A DNA stretch of 64,000 nucleotides, taken from assembly GCA_947561715.1 (NCBI GenBank), contig OX387197.1, positions 27,492,266-27,556,265 on the forward strand, written 5' to 3'. Below, one piece after another: positions 34,467 to 46,730 of this stretch. The DNA comes from Ascidia mentula. Lineage: Eukaryota; Chordata; Ascidiacea; Phlebobranchia; Ascidiidae. Numbering within the stretch: position 1 is the stretch's first letter; each line of letters starts with the position of its first letter. The notes under the pieces were generated by a model, which saw only the letters and a list, made by a program, of their open reading frames with translations, was not told where the DNA came from and searched no databases. The translations under genes and the position numbers were made by a program.

Positions 34467-34672
34467 TCAGTGGCTTCACGGGGTATATTGTGGCCAAGGT
34501 ACACTGGTGCGCAAGCACACAACTTGTCAGGCGACCTTCACATGCGTAGAGGATCTCCACCACCGTAATCAGACAACGCAGAAGTAATGCCATGCTTACG
34601 CATAGCAAGGCGGGATCGCCCCACTGCGCAGGCCCTTTATATTTGGCGATCACAGCTCTAATATTCCGATCA

Positions 34673-34780
34673 TAAGGTTCACAGGCTTCGCAGCCAAGGC
34701 ATTGCAGCCAAGCTGGATCAGGCCACTTCGGCTGATCCAGCTTGGCTGCAATGCCTTGGCTGCGAAGCCTGTGAACCTTA
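34673..34780. repeat. Perfect 49-bp inverted repeat (hairpin), 10-nt loop
   Basis: Arms 34673-34721 and 34732-34780 are exact reverse complements around gccacttcgg. It arose from SINE-body sequence in two orientations. Confidence 0.92.
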
Positions 34781-35549
34781 AAATTATGATTTTCGTATAC
34801 CAAACGAATTAGATGTTCAGCCTTTTTACCTTACCTTTTACAATGCGTTCACAAATATATCTCGAAGTAACATTGCATTCCGTACTTCTCCATCTATATT
34901 CTGTGGCACGTGAAGTTATTGAACCCATTATCACACAAAACTTGGATCCTGTTGTATCTGGTTCCCCATCCCCTGCTGTCCATTGTCCATTGACAACATT
35001 TGCTCCATCCGTCCACTTATGGACGTTTATTCCTGCATCTCGTGTTGCTCCGATGTAGAACGAGTATGGGGAGGCTGTAAAACGTACACAAAAAACATGA
35101 TCAGAAAAACATCATTCAATTTCTGCTCCAGCTTTGTAATCAGTAGTGATGTTTTTCGTGGTTTCCTCTCTGCATTCAATCAAAATGTTAATTATCTCGA
35201 CTTTGTTACTGGCTTTCGTCAAAGTTGGGTGATGGATGCTGATTCAAAGTTGGGTGCGCTTAAATAAAATTTACCAAAAAAGTGTTAGATTCACGCACAT
35301 GTGATTGTTGTCCAGTCTCTCTTCTCTCACCTGATACTGTTTTAATCTTTTCCACCAAAAAGTTGAATTTTGCTGTTGTTTTAACATCAGCTATATGTGC
35401 ATTGTGTCCATTGCATGCTGTTTCAGCTTCTGTATATGAGTGTACTTGAGGTCCGATCAAAAATTCGCGATGGTCATTCAGCTTGTACCACGTTTGTGCC
35501 GAACAAGAAGGAAGCAAAAGTAAACTTAGAACGACTACGAACTCCTTGA

Positions 35550-35960
35550 ACTCGGGCTGAATAGGTGTGAAAATCAACGTTAGATGAATGGGATTGATTG
35601 TTGAAAAAATATTTGGTTTGCTTCGCACCCTGACCACATAGGTTTAGACTGCGTTACTTCACTGTCTGTCTCTTCATAAGTTCTGTCTCCTGCATCGTAA
35701 AATCCAAACCATGTTTATCATCGTGTTACCAACCTTCCCATCAGACACAACCTCACAATACACGGATGTGGATCAACGTATGTTAAACGTGGGAGTTTGT
35801 TTTCACACCGACTCACGTCCCCACACATCTGCTGTCTTAGTGACGATTTCTATGGAACCAGACTGTTGTTTTCTGGCTTTTATGTCATTTAGTTTTGTTT
35901 GGCTGGTCACAAAATAATAGTGTCTAAATCATCAGGAGTATCAGATAATTTGAATACGTC
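35550..35960. repeat. Conserved upstream module of type D genes, copy 2
   Basis: Parallel to about 9000-9440. Lies between the L9 first exon and the L10 tail exon. Confidence 0.65.
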
Positions 35961-36184
35961 ACAAACACTTGCAATAAAAACTACAGTAAATTCTTAGCAC
36001 GTTTTACTACATTGGAAGTTTTGAGATCGTAAATTCGAAAATATTTCGCATTGTATTTCTACGTATCGTGGTTGTGATGTCTGATTACTGTGGTGAGGAT
36101 TCTGAGCAGAGGAAAGCTTCTTGTTGGATCAAACTAACTTACAAAATAATGAATGTATTGGAAATGTTACATCTGATCACGTTT

Positions 36185-37911
36185 CTATCGTCCAGATTCC
36201 GAGCAGTGCAGAGTATCGTAATCATCATCCTCACGTCGTTCCTCTCCCACGCGACTGTAAACTTCGTCGTGTGGTGGCGCCACAGAGTCGGGTTGGTTTC
36301 TATTCTTTCGTGGTTTAGCGGTTGCGTAAGTCGGTTCATCGGGGTCACCATTGGCTTCTTCTGCTTGAACAACATAGGTTGTAAATCGTATGAGAATGAA
36401 TTCAATGCATTTCTATATTGTTGTCGAGTTGAAAGTTGAGGAACCTTAGATACAATTATCCCACAAAGTATCCCAGTATGGAACAGAAGGAAAATAACTG
36501 TCTACGGAATATTTTATGATATTTGCTTCCATACCATCAACTTGTTTGTCATCTGTCTGCTCGTCACTGGTTTCTTGGATGCTTCTGTAAACAAGTTGAA
36601 ATGCTCAGATAGTTTAAAATGCTCCAAATTCACGTTTAAATTAAATCACGAACGTTTATTCACCTGTTGTGTTTTTTCCACCATAGGAAGGCAACAACAA
36701 CACAGATGATTATGAACATGATTATTCCGATCACTGCCCCGGTAACAGCCGACGAACTGTTGTTGTTTGTTGAAGTTGCTACAAGAGGCAACAAAGAACA
36801 TGCGACAGTGATTTGTGTTTCAAAATATGTGCATTTAGAAAATTTTGTAAAAGTTGTTGTTGTTTATATTGAGCTTAAAACCCTAATTATTTTTGTTATC
36901 GCTGAAATATATCTTTTTTGGCATCGTCAATATTAAAAAGTCTGTATATTTTTCCTTATTTTTGTTTAAACTGCGTTGCTTTTTTAGCGATGATGACGAT
37001 GCCTGGAAATATATATCAGTGAAAACAAACACATTGTTAGTGACAAACAACTTAGGGTTATGATATAAAGGTTCATACAAAAGTAGTCAAAAGTAAACTT
37101 AATTCTTTGTCGGCCGAAAGACTGACTGTGAAACTTTTCTGTATGACAAATAATTTAACCTGGCGAAGTGATTGGTTGGGCATCCGTGGCTGTGTTCACA
37201 CTGGTTGATGTTGATTTAATTGAGCTGGTTAAAGTTGTACTTTTGGTGTTTTTGAAGGAAGTGGTCGTTGTTGTAGCCGCTAAAAGGTACGAAGGAGGCA
37301 GGATTTCGAAATGAAATTTGTATCAAATATACTGCCAGTTACTCCATGAGAAATATAACTTACCTTCTGGTATTCGTTGACAAATATATCCCGAAGTAAC
37401 ATTGCATTCCGTACTTCTCCACTTGTATGTTGAATCAAGTGAAGTTAATGAACCCATTATCACACAATACTTGGATCCTGTTGCGATCGGTTCCCTTTTG
37501 GCCCATTGTCCATTGACATTATTTTTGTCATACGTCCACATGAAGTTGTTAGTTCCTGCAGCTCGTGTTGCTCCGAGGTAGAACGAATATGGTGGAACTC
37601 AAAGAAGAAGAAGAATAGAAAAAAATATAATTTAGAAACACGGAAGATTTACAGCAACTGTAATTAATTTTCTTTTGATTAAAATCATTTCAAAAACCCG
37701 TAATATTTCCAATCTTTCCCACAAGGAGGTTAAAGATTGCTGTTGTTTTCACACTGGCTACCAATGCACTGTGTGAACTGCATGCTTTTTCAGATTCTGC
37801 GTATGAACTAGTTTGGGGTCCGATCAAATATTCCCTGTAGTCATACAACTTGTACCAAGTTTGTGCCAGAATGCCAGGAAAGCCAAGCAAACACAACGCT
37901 ATCACAAGCAT
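36185..37911 (-). CDS. L10: transmembrane C-type lectin-like receptor, type A (ITAM-like) tail
   Basis: Complete-looking. Exons in coding order: 37698-37911 (signal peptide MLVIALCLLGFPGILAQ, REYLIGPQTSSY, KACSSHS), 37364-37597 (FYLGATRAAGTNNFMW, EPIATGSKYC, TECN, YICQR), 37160-37279 (Thr stalk), 36664-36778 (TM, AVIGIIMFIIICVVVAFLWW then KKHNR), 36535-36584 (linker SKKPVTSRQ-like, phase 2 to 1) and 36185-36363 (tail). The tail has PTYATAKPRKNRNQP and EVYSRV-x9-YDTL, ending HCSESGR. YxxV-x9-YxxL has ITAM spacing (x6-12), with Val in place of Leu/Ile at the first +3 position. The exon 1 donor is GG|gttttt, weaker than in paralogs. An activating role is inference from the motif. Confidence 0.8.
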
Positions 37912-38169
37912 TGCAATAACTCTCTAACACTTGCAAACCTAAACACAGCTAACGTGGAGTTGATTACTTTGAGCATTTTATTGCGGTTGATGAAATATAC
38001 ATGGTTATAGTTTAATCGGTTCAAAAAATCTTTCACGTTATTTTGATCATCATCTTTATCGGAGGCGGTATTTTCCTTTTCCGGAATTAAACAAAAAGTC
38101 TCGCATGAAACAACATTGCACTGAAAAGTTACCGGACCCCGAGGTATCTGATATATCCTCAATGTCGAC

Positions 38170-39090
38170 ACAGTCTAATACATGACGGAAACTTAAAATC
38201 GCCACAATGCGAATATCGTGTTTTTCCCAGGTTGATCCCCTGCCTTTTAACGTAAAAAACTCCACCCGGTTTCTCCATCCGTTCACAATCTGATTCTAAC
38301 TGTTATATATTTGTTTTGTTCTAAGCTAAGATATAACTCTTCAACCGCATATTACACGTACCAGTTGGCATGGTTATGTGTACGGATATGAATCGATGTG
38401 TGGGAGTTCTATCTTGGGAACACAAACACGCCTTCACACTTGAAACATTATATACAGGGAAATACTTCAAATCAACAACATAATTTCGAAACGACAAAGC
38501 GATATTCAAGTGGTTCCAGCAACTTCACAATTTACTTTTGATGTTTCTCCAACTTAAGGTTAAATTTGTTCTGTACCAACATTGCAGTCACGTGATGTAC
38601 CTATACGTCATCACCCACGTTGTACTGTGTTATATCTGGAAGAAGAAACCCACATCCTCCCCATTCAGATATGAGTATGAAGAGGTCAATGAACTGATTA
38701 CGTTGGTTTATATTCTGGGACCACTTCGTGCTTGTGTTGATGAGTTTTTCTGTGTCAGTGCAATTTTAAAATCAATCAAGAATTTCTTTAAAGTTTCGCA
38801 ACGTAAATAATTGGAATATATCTTTTTTAACCAGAGGAAACTAGGAATGTGCTACGTTGACGATTTGTGTATAAACGTGACGTCACCAATGTCGTTGTCG
38901 TTTGCATCATGTAACACCATATGTTGCAGAGATGATAGTTGGTTGCAGAGATGATAGTTGGGCAAAACTAATTCCACACAGTTGATTACTTTGTGAAACT
39001 TCCAGAAACCAACAGCTTTGCCTACAAATACACGAGGAACAACAATTGCCACTTGAGGGACAATAGTTGCCTGTAACACGACGGAAAAGC
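38170..39090. repeat. Duplicated upstream block of type A loci (second copy)
   Basis: Parallel to 14805-15960. Contains CGTGACGTCA at 38876-38885 but not the full pair. At 39091 it runs directly into the truncated CTLD exon of L11. Confidence 0.65.
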
Positions 39091-39091
39091 A

Positions 39092-39856
39092 ACTTCCGTA
39101 CTTCTCCACTTGTATGTTGAATCAGAGGAAGTTAATAAACTCATTATCACACAATATGTCTCTACTGTCGTAACAGGTTCCCCTGTTGCCCACGGTCAAT
39201 TCTTAATAAGCTTTCCATCCGTCCATTTGAAGTTGTTTGTTCCTGCAGTTCTTTTTGCGCCGATGTTGAACGAATGCGGAGAACCTTAAAGCACAAACAT
39301 CATGAGAATCAAAGGTAATATTACTGCGGTTTTGTTCAACTGTACTTGATACAGATACAGATAATATACAGCATGTTCCGGCGTGAATTACAAACAACTT
39401 TGTGCCACAAGAACATATTGATTGAAATACAAAAATACAAATAAAAGGACAATTTCTAAAAACATACAATGCCTGGTTTTTATATTCATTACCCGTTTTT
39501 TTTAAAAAAACTACTTATAGGTGCCAATATCGCCACAGACCGAAAACCTTCCATTCAGTCGTTTTTGCGTTCCAATGTTTACGTGATTTAATAACAACAA
39601 GTTTATACATTTACATACCTGCTTCAATCTTTTCCACTAAAAAGTTAAATATTTCTGGTATGAAAGATTTATCCGGTGCCTGTCTTGTTTTCACATTGGC
39701 AAGATGTTCGTTTCGCTTACTCCACGCTAATTCAGCTTCTGTGTAGGAATTTACCAGAGATCCGATGAAATACTCGTTATTGTCGTTAAACTTGTGCCAT
39801 GATTCTGACAAAACAGCAGGAAGCCAAAAAACCCACGACACATTTCTCAATAGCAT
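39092..39856 (-). pseudogene. L11: CTLD pseudogene (two broken ectodomain exons)
   Basis: Exon 1 at 39619-39856 is open (MLLRNVSWVFWLPAVLSESW) but the first conserved CTLD cysteine is Trp (AELAWSKR, codon near 39722), and it has an expanded loop (TRQAPDKSFIPEIF). The second half at 39092-39284 has an in-frame TGA at 39196-39198 (where paralogs read GQW) and is cut after TEC/STE, joining unrelated duplicated DNA at 39091. No stalk, TM or tail remains. Confidence 0.8.
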
Positions 39857-41753
39857 GGTAGTTCCATTACTTTTGTTCGTAAACATGGATGCTGTTAGTT
39901 TCTTTGGGTGTTGTGATAGACGTAAATTTTGAATGCCAGTTTAAATCGACATAACTCAGCCAATTCAAGAAACTGCATAACCTGTTAATTTACTTTTAGC
40001 AAAATGCTTCTGCTGTTGGTGATAATCAGTAAATCCTGTAAAATATAAACTGACGTCACACAACTGATGCCACGCGAATAACCTGATTTACTTTAAACAC
40101 TCATCTTGCCACTACTAATGCTTTCAAAAGTTGACCAAAGAAACAGCGCTTAACAAATACTTAGCTTTAAATATTTATTATTATCCGCCAATAATGCAAG
40201 CTGTTCTAGTTGTTATGTTTGTTGAGCTGAATGGTGGAACTGAATGGTGGTAACATTACATTGCCTGAAGCACCCACCTTCTCGTTACACGGATATGAGT
40301 GAGTTGCGAAACGCGTGAAAAGCCTAGCGCAGTTGTCATATCTGCTAGTCTGATGCCGGTTGCAGTGACAAAATCTCCTTATGCCCCCTGTTGCTTTTGA
40401 AACCAGCTGCATAAATAAACACAAATAACGCACCAAAAACTGTGTTATATTCATAAATATATTGACCCGGCAAGTTTTATGTTAATGTGACTGAAGCTAA
40501 CCATCAGCTTTTAAAGTAAAACATTTGTGTATCTGGTTACTGCACCATGCTACTGGTTTATCTTCCTCTGGTTTTGCGATTGCGTTGATCGGTCATTCGG
40601 CCGATTGTGGTTTAAATACATAAATGTGCAATCAATCGCTTGTGTTTTTCACGCGGCATAAATGTTACTTCGAAGCCACCACATCTTCCCTCTTTCAAAA
40701 GTTAAGAATACGTTGTATCGAAATATCTTTTCTACCACCAACCTCTTTATCATTTGTCATCTTGTTAACTTTCTGTTATTCTTTATCCTCGTTGTCATCA
40801 GGTTCTTTGTATCTTAAACTTAACGTCATACGATGATTTTGCTATAGTTTATTGGGAAAACAGTTTTCTTTAGCAAACTTTTTCCAATGCAATTTCACAC
40901 TATGTAGTTGTGCATGTTGGATCAAGTCCATCAATTTCTTCAGTGTATTCAATCTATTGTATTCATGGCCCTTGTTTGATATTCATGTCTCCCTAGACTC
41001 GTACAGGCCTTGGTGAGCCGCACTGGATGCATGTGTGACCTGGTTGTTGTTGGTTTATCTTCCTGTGGTTCTGTGATATTGGTCAGTCGTTGGTGGCGGT
41101 GTGTGCAGCTTTCTGTTATTGTTATTCTTTATCGTCAATCTTGAGCAGATTCCTTGCATCTCTTCTATAGTTGGGAAAGCAGTTTTCTTTGACTGTTCTC
41201 AATCAAATAACACACTATGTAGATGTACATGTTGGATCCAGTCTATCAGTGTAGTGACAATTTTTTTTTTCACCCGATCTCGTAATCACAACTTCAAAAG
41301 ATTACAATACCACACACACACAATATTATATATGGTAACATGTATTTCCTGGTGTTTCAAGGCGACATAGAGGCACGTGGACAACCAACTTACTAAAACA
41401 CAACTAGAAGCACAAACAAGGAAGCAAGGAGATAACAAACAACGTCGGGGACAAAATATACAACACTATACGTCACCACCAACACATTAGAAGTTGCCTC
41501 GTCTTTTAAACCCTTAAACCCAGAATTACGCAAAGGACAACAAATGTTTGTATGTGAAGATTTCATCCAACTTATATCTTTGCAAACCCTGTCTCAACAC
41601 GCCTTGCATTCTTCACCCGTGCAATTCAAGATGTGTTGCAGGTTGAACATTCGAAGATTGTTAATTTTGCAAATTTATTTATGAATGAGCAAGGTGCCTA
41701 CAGTTTTAATATAATTTAGCTCAACCACCATTGATTAAAAGAATGGCAACAAA
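39857..41753. other. Intergenic L11-L12, no gene recognised
   Basis: No CTLD or tail exon. Bases 40880-41260 resemble, inverted, part of 48.9-49.2 kb (GTGCAGCTTTCTG..., TTCTTTGACTG). From about 41270 to 41750 the sequence is the 3' part of block X. Confidence 0.5.
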
Positions 41754-43399
41754 TTATTCGACTTTCATGTACGAACTTTCACCCCCAGTCATGGAAGTGT
41801 TTCCCACATTCTTGTTTACGTATTCATTTTGCTTTATGACGTCATAGTCGTGGTTGATGTTTCTGGGTGGTTTGTTTTGGTTGTTTATAGTTTGGTGTTG
41901 GTTGGTTGATGGAATGGTTTGTGGAACTATGTACGTTTCATTTCCATCCTCTGTAACATTATCTTTAAACCACACGATATAACCTGGAGGTTTTTATGTT
42001 AGTTTCCCAACAAAATATACTTACTTACCAATAGGTCTGGTCCCTATCCCATGGTTGGTTTGGTGACCAGCTCTGCGAATATGAACAACAAGTTTTAACC
42101 TTTCTATAATAAACGTTATTTTCATCACTGAAAGCCAGCAATCATAAGTCAAAGGAACAACGAGTTTGCCTTTTTGTCGTTGATACTTCGTCGAAATGTT
42201 TGTGGTAATTTTTATACTCAAACAATTTTGTCCGATATAAGCAGGTTTTAATGTGGCTGCTTACTGGTGTTTTGTCCGATTGTAGAAGAAAATCATGGAG
42301 GCGATATTTAATACGATGACGATGACCACAAGTACGACTAATACAGTAACTATCCTTAAAATGTTGTTGATTTCGTCCGATGAACGATTGTAGATTGCTG
42401 TTGAAACAAAGGAATCAAGTTTAAAAGTGATGCAAATATTTCACAAAGAATGCGATTTGCTCACGTATGGAAGTGGTGGTAAAAGTGGTTGGTTCAAATT
42501 CGCTGGTGGTTGGTTCCATTGTGATGGTGGTTTGTGTGGAACTGGTTGTGGTGGAAAAATCAGTGGTTGTTGTTGTGCTTGTGGTTGGAGTCGATGTAGA
42601 AATTGACGAAGCTTAAACATAGACCGATTAATATTATTATAACATTTTGATACAAAATAAAATATATCTTTAGCCCCACAGTCGTTATATGATTACGTTT
42701 TAAAGCAGCCTCGACGCCAACTTACCTTTTACGATTCGTTGACAAATATATCCCGACGTAACATCACATTCCGTACTTCTCCACTTGTATGTTGAATCAA
42801 GTGAAGTTAATGAACCCATTATCACACAATACTTTGTTCCTGATGTATCCGGTTCCCCTGTTACCCACTGTCCTTTGACAACATTCGATCCATCCACCCA
42901 CTTATAGTTGTTTGTTCCTGCATCTCGTTTTGCTCCGATGTAGACTGAATATGGGGAGGCTGTAATACGTGCACAAAATCACCATCAGAAAAAATTAATT
43001 CAATTTGCTCTAACTTTGTAGTGAGTAGTGATGTTTTTCGTAGTTAAAGGCTTCCACTCTGCATTCAATCCAAATTTTAATTATCTTAACTTTGTTACTG
43101 GCTTTTAGTCTACGTCATTTGGTGGTGGAAGCTGATTCAATACTGGGTTCGCTTGATTGTTTCCCATTCTCACTGCACTCACCTGTTACTTCTCCAAGCT
43201 TTCCCACCAGAAAGTTAAATATAGCTGTTGATTTTACTTCGGCGAGACCTCCTCCCTTTCCATTGCACGCAGTTTCAGCTTCTGTGTATGAGTTAACTTG
43301 GGGTCCGATCAAATAATGCTTCACTTCGTCGAATTCGTGCCAAGTTTGTGCGAAACAAGAAGGAAACAAAAGTAAACTTAAAACAACTACGAACTCCAT
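41754..43399 (-). CDS. L12: transmembrane C-type lectin-like receptor, type D (ITIM-like) tail
   Basis: Intact. Exons in coding order: 43183-43399 (signal peptide MEFVVVLSLLLFPSCFA, TWHEFDEVKHYLIGPQ, CNGKGGGLAEVK), 42726-42959 (VYIGAKRDAGTNNYKW, EPDTSGTKYC, TECD, YICQRIVKG), 42465-42611 (Thr stalk), 42265-42397 (TM), 42029-42072 (linker AGHQTNHGIGTRPI) and 41754-41983 (tail). The tail has ETYIV, DYDVI, EYVNK (pYxN, Grb2-type) and terminal SSYMKV (ITIM consensus). Exon 1 is closely similar to that of L15, whose tail is type A, so the two look like a paired inhibitory/activating set. The 5' flank carries the conserved type D module. Confidence 0.85.
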
Positions 43400-43800
43400 A
43401 ACCTCGGTCTGAATAGGTGTGAAAATAAACGTTACATGAATAAGAATTATTGTTGGAAAACCTGTGGTTTGTTTCGTTCCCAGGCAACGTAGGTTTACAC
43501 CTGTGTTAGATGATCTCTGATAAAATTCACTGTCTGATTCTTCATAACTTCTGTCTCCTGCATCGTAAAGTCCAAACCTTGTTTATCATCGTGTTACCAA
43601 CCTTCCCATGAGACACAACCACACAATACACGGATGTGGATCAATGTTTGTTAAACGTGGGAGTTTATTTTCACAACGACTCATGTCCCCACACATCTGC
43701 TGTCTTATAGTGACGATCTCTATGGAACCAGACTGTTGTTTGCTGGCTTTCATGTTATTTTGTTTTGTTTGGTTTGGTCGATACTTGCGACTTGCTTTTA
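43400..43800. repeat. Conserved upstream module of type D genes, copy 3
   Basis: Parallel to 9000-9440, and inverted relative to about 46310-46730. Together with the L12 and L14 exons these form the arms of a large inverted duplication around L13. Confidence 0.7.
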
Positions 43801-44087
43801 GGTACACGTAACAAATTTAACTTCCGAGGTTATTTTGTAAAACTCAATATTCAGCATTAAAGTGTTGAAGGCGTCTTTGTGTTCCCAAGATAAAACTCCC
43901 ACACACTGATTCATATCCGTACACATAACCATGCAAGCTGGTATGTATAATATGTGCGGTTCAAAACAAGTTATCTTTAAAAAGTTAGAAATCAGATTCT
44001 GAAAGGAGAAACAGGGAGGAGTTTATTTCGTTAAGGAACGGGGGATCTACTTGGGAGAAACACGACATTCGCCTTGAGGCGATTATG

Positions 44088-44092
44088 AGATT
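44088..44092. other. Paralogous empty site of the retrotransposon
   Basis: AGATT lies in the same context (GATTATG-AGATT-CTGTTATGCAT) that, reverse complemented, flanks the element at 10667 and 14800. Only one copy of the 5-bp target is present, with no LTR. Confidence 0.85.
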
Positions 44093-44374
44093 CTGTTATG
44101 CATTAGCCGACTGTGCTAACATTGCGGGTATAACAGATACCTTAGGGTCGGGAAACTTTCAAGTGCAAAGTTCTTTTGTGCGGGACTTTTTGTTTAATTG
44201 TGGAAAAGGAAAATATCGCCTCTGATGAAGATGATGATTAAAATATCGTGGAATATTTTTGGAACAGACAAACCGATTAAACCATAACCATGTATTTCTT
44301 CAACTACATTTGCTCAAAGTAATCAACTCCACATTAACTGTGTTTAGGTTTACAAATGTTAGAGAGTTATTGCA

Positions 44375-46126
44375 ATGCTTGTGATTGCGTTGTGTTTACT
44401 TGGCTTTCCTGGCATTCTGGCACAAACATGGTACAAGTTGGATGACTACCACTACTATTTGATCGGACCTCAAGTTAACTCATATACAGATGCTGAAACT
44501 GCGTGCAGTTCACACAATGCATAGTTGATTGTTGGTTATTTTGCAACCTTAAAAACGTTGAAAAATAGTTATTACAGTTCGTCCATTTAAAATATGCCCT
44601 TGAATTTGGTTTGAGTATCGACTTCCAACAAAGTAGTTTGTTTGCTTGTGTGATGAAAGTTACGCTGAGCAGCTGTAAATCTTCCGTGTTTTCAAATTTT
44701 ATTTTTTTCGATTTTTCTTCTTCTTCGAGTTCCACAATATTCCTTTTACATCGGAGCAACACGAGCCGCAGGAACAAACAACCATAAGTGGACGGATGGA
44801 TCAAATATTGTCAATGGACAGTGGGCAACAATGGAACCGGATACAACAGGAGAAAAGTATTGTGTGATAATGGGTTCATTAACTTCACTTGATTCAACAT
44901 ACAAGTGGAGAAGTACTGAGTGCAATGTAACATCGAGATATATTTGCCAACGAAAACCTAAAGGTAACTCGCATTATATTCCATATCAACGACACAGAAA
45001 ATAAATGTTGAAATTATGTCTTATTTGTACCTTTTAGCTGCTACAACAACGACCACTACTGTCAAAAACAGCAAAAGTACAACTTTAACCAGCTCAGGTA
45101 AATTAACATCAACCAGTGTGAACACAACCACGGGTTCCCAACCAATCACTTCACAAGGTTCAATTATTTGTTATAAAGAAAACATTCACCGTCAGTCTTA
45201 TGGCCGACAAAGAATTCAGTTAACTTTTGACATCCCCTAAGTTGTTTGTCAATAAAAATGTTTTTGATTTTACGGATAAATATTTCTGCCTACTCCTGGG
45301 CATCCTTAATATCAAGTTTAAAGTTTAAAATGTACTGTTTTGAAACGGACGATGAATATCAGGCGAAATATCTATTTCAGCGATAACAATACCTTGTTAA
45401 CGACTAAAGAATCAGGGTTATAAACTTAATATAAATCGAAACAACTTTAACAACATTTTCTAAATGCACATATTTTCGAAAACAAATCACTCACGTACGT
45501 TCTTTGTTGCCTTTTGTAGCAGCTTCAACAAACAACAACAGTTCGTCGGCTGTTACCGGGGCAGTGATCGGAATAATCATGTTCATAATCATCTGTGTTG
45601 CTGTTGCCTTCCTATGGTGGAAAAAACACAACAGGTGAATAAACGTTCGTGATTTAATTTAAACGTGAATTTGGAGCATTTAAAACTATCTGTGCATTTA
45701 AAACTTGTTTACAGAAGCAACCAAGAAACCAGTGACGAGCAGACAGATAACAAACAAGTTGATGGTGAAGAAGCAAATATTATGAAATATTCTTTAGACA
45801 GTAATTTCCCTTCTGTTCCATACTGAGATACTTTGTGGGATAATCGTATCTAAGGTTCCTCAACTTTCAACTCGACAACAATATAGAAATATATCAGATT
45901 CATTCTCATACGATTTACAACCTATGTTGTTCAAGCAGAAGAAGCCAATGGTGACCCCGATGAACCGACTTACGCAACCGCTAAACCACGAAAGAATAGA
46001 AACCAACCCGACACTGTAGCGCCACCACACGACGAAGTTTTCGTGGGAGAGGAACGACGTGGGGATGATGATTACGATACGCTGCACTGCTCTGGATCTA
46101 GACGACAGAAACGTGAACAGATGTAA
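44375..46126 (+). pseudogene. L13: type A C-type lectin-like receptor with broken exon 1 and damaged ITAM-like motif
   Basis: Exon 1 starts MLVIALCLLGFPGILAQTWY like L10 but ends CSSHNA-stop (TAG at 44522). The rest of exon 1 (LANVKTTAIFNFLVGKIG in paralogs) and its donor are missing. Later exons are open: 44730-44963 (FYIGATRAAGTNNHKW, EPDTTGEKYC), 45038-45157 (Thr stalk, 120 nt as in L10, with an internal gtaaat read through), 45520-45634 (TM), 45715-45764 (linker) and 45936-46126 (tail). The tail has PTYATAKPRK and YDTL, but a 6-nt in-frame deletion turns EVYSRVGEE into EVFVGEE, removing the first ITAM-like tyrosine. It ends RRQKREQM. Probably a pseudogene unless another exon 1 is used. 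Confidence 0.78.
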
Positions 46127-46309
46127 CACTTCCAATACATTGATGGTTATTGTAAGTTAGTTTGATCCAACAAGAAGCTTTCCTCTGCTCAGAATCCTCA
46201 CCACAGTAATCAGACATTACAACCACGATATATAGAAATACAAAGCGAAATATTTTCTGATTAAAGATCTAAGAGTTTACTGCAGATCCTTTTTATTGTA
46301 TGTGTTTGT

Positions 46310-46730
46310 TAAGTTTAAACAATGTCAAATTATTTGATACTCCTGATGATTTAGACACCATTAATTTTAAGACCAGCCAAACAAAACTAAATAACATGAA
46401 AGCCAGCAAACAACAGTCTGGTTCCGTAGAGATCGTCACTAAGACAGCAGATATGTGGGGACATGAGTCGTTGTGAAAATAAACTCCCACGTTTAACAAA
46501 CCTTGATCCACATCCGTGTATTGTGAGGTTGTGTCTGATGGGAAGGTTGGTAACACGATGATAAACACGGTTTGGACTTTACGATGCGGGTGACAGAAGT
46601 TATGAAGAGACAGGCAGTGAAGTAATGCAATCTAAACTTGCGTTCCCTGGGTACGAAACAACGCACAGGTTTTCCAACAATAAATGTCATTTATTTAACA
46701 TTTATTTTCACACCTATTCAGCCCGAGATC
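46310..46730. repeat. Conserved upstream module of type D genes, copy 4 (inverted)
   Basis: Reverse-complement match to about 43400-43800, directly 5' of the L14 start on the plus strand. Confidence 0.7.

Larger units (their letters stand above)
34203..34780 (-). mobile_element. tRNA-derived SINE cluster with inverted end
   Basis: A SINE at 34203-34466 (-) has a tRNA-like head at 34394-34466 (7-bp acceptor stem GCTCCTG/CGGGAGC, T-arm GTGAG-TTCAAAC-CTCAC) followed by a unique body. A second body-only copy starts at about 34569, and its last part is inverted at 34732-34780. The whole cluster lies in the L9 intron between the second CTLD and stalk exons. Confidence 0.8.
33330..35547 (-). pseudogene. 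L9: type D C-type lectin-like receptor that has lost its start codon
   Basis: Exons: 35331-35547 (EFVVVLSLLLLPSCSAQTWY, REFLIGPQVHSY), 34835-35074 (240 nt, two extra codons giving AGDGEPDTTGSKFC), 34023-34160 (Thr stalk), 33827-33956 (TM ILRIVTVLVVLVVIVIVLNI), 33572-33615 (linker) and 33330-33536 (tail with DETYIV, YDVI, EYVNK, SSYMKV). Everything is open except the start: the ATG of its paralogs (ATGGAGTTC) is AAG at 35545-35547. The open frame runs up to about 35637 with no in-frame ATG before a TAA. It is untranslatable unless an upstream exon or non-AUG start is used. The tail is shorter than in L3 because part of the Asn/Gln/Pro spacer is missing. Confidence 0.75.
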
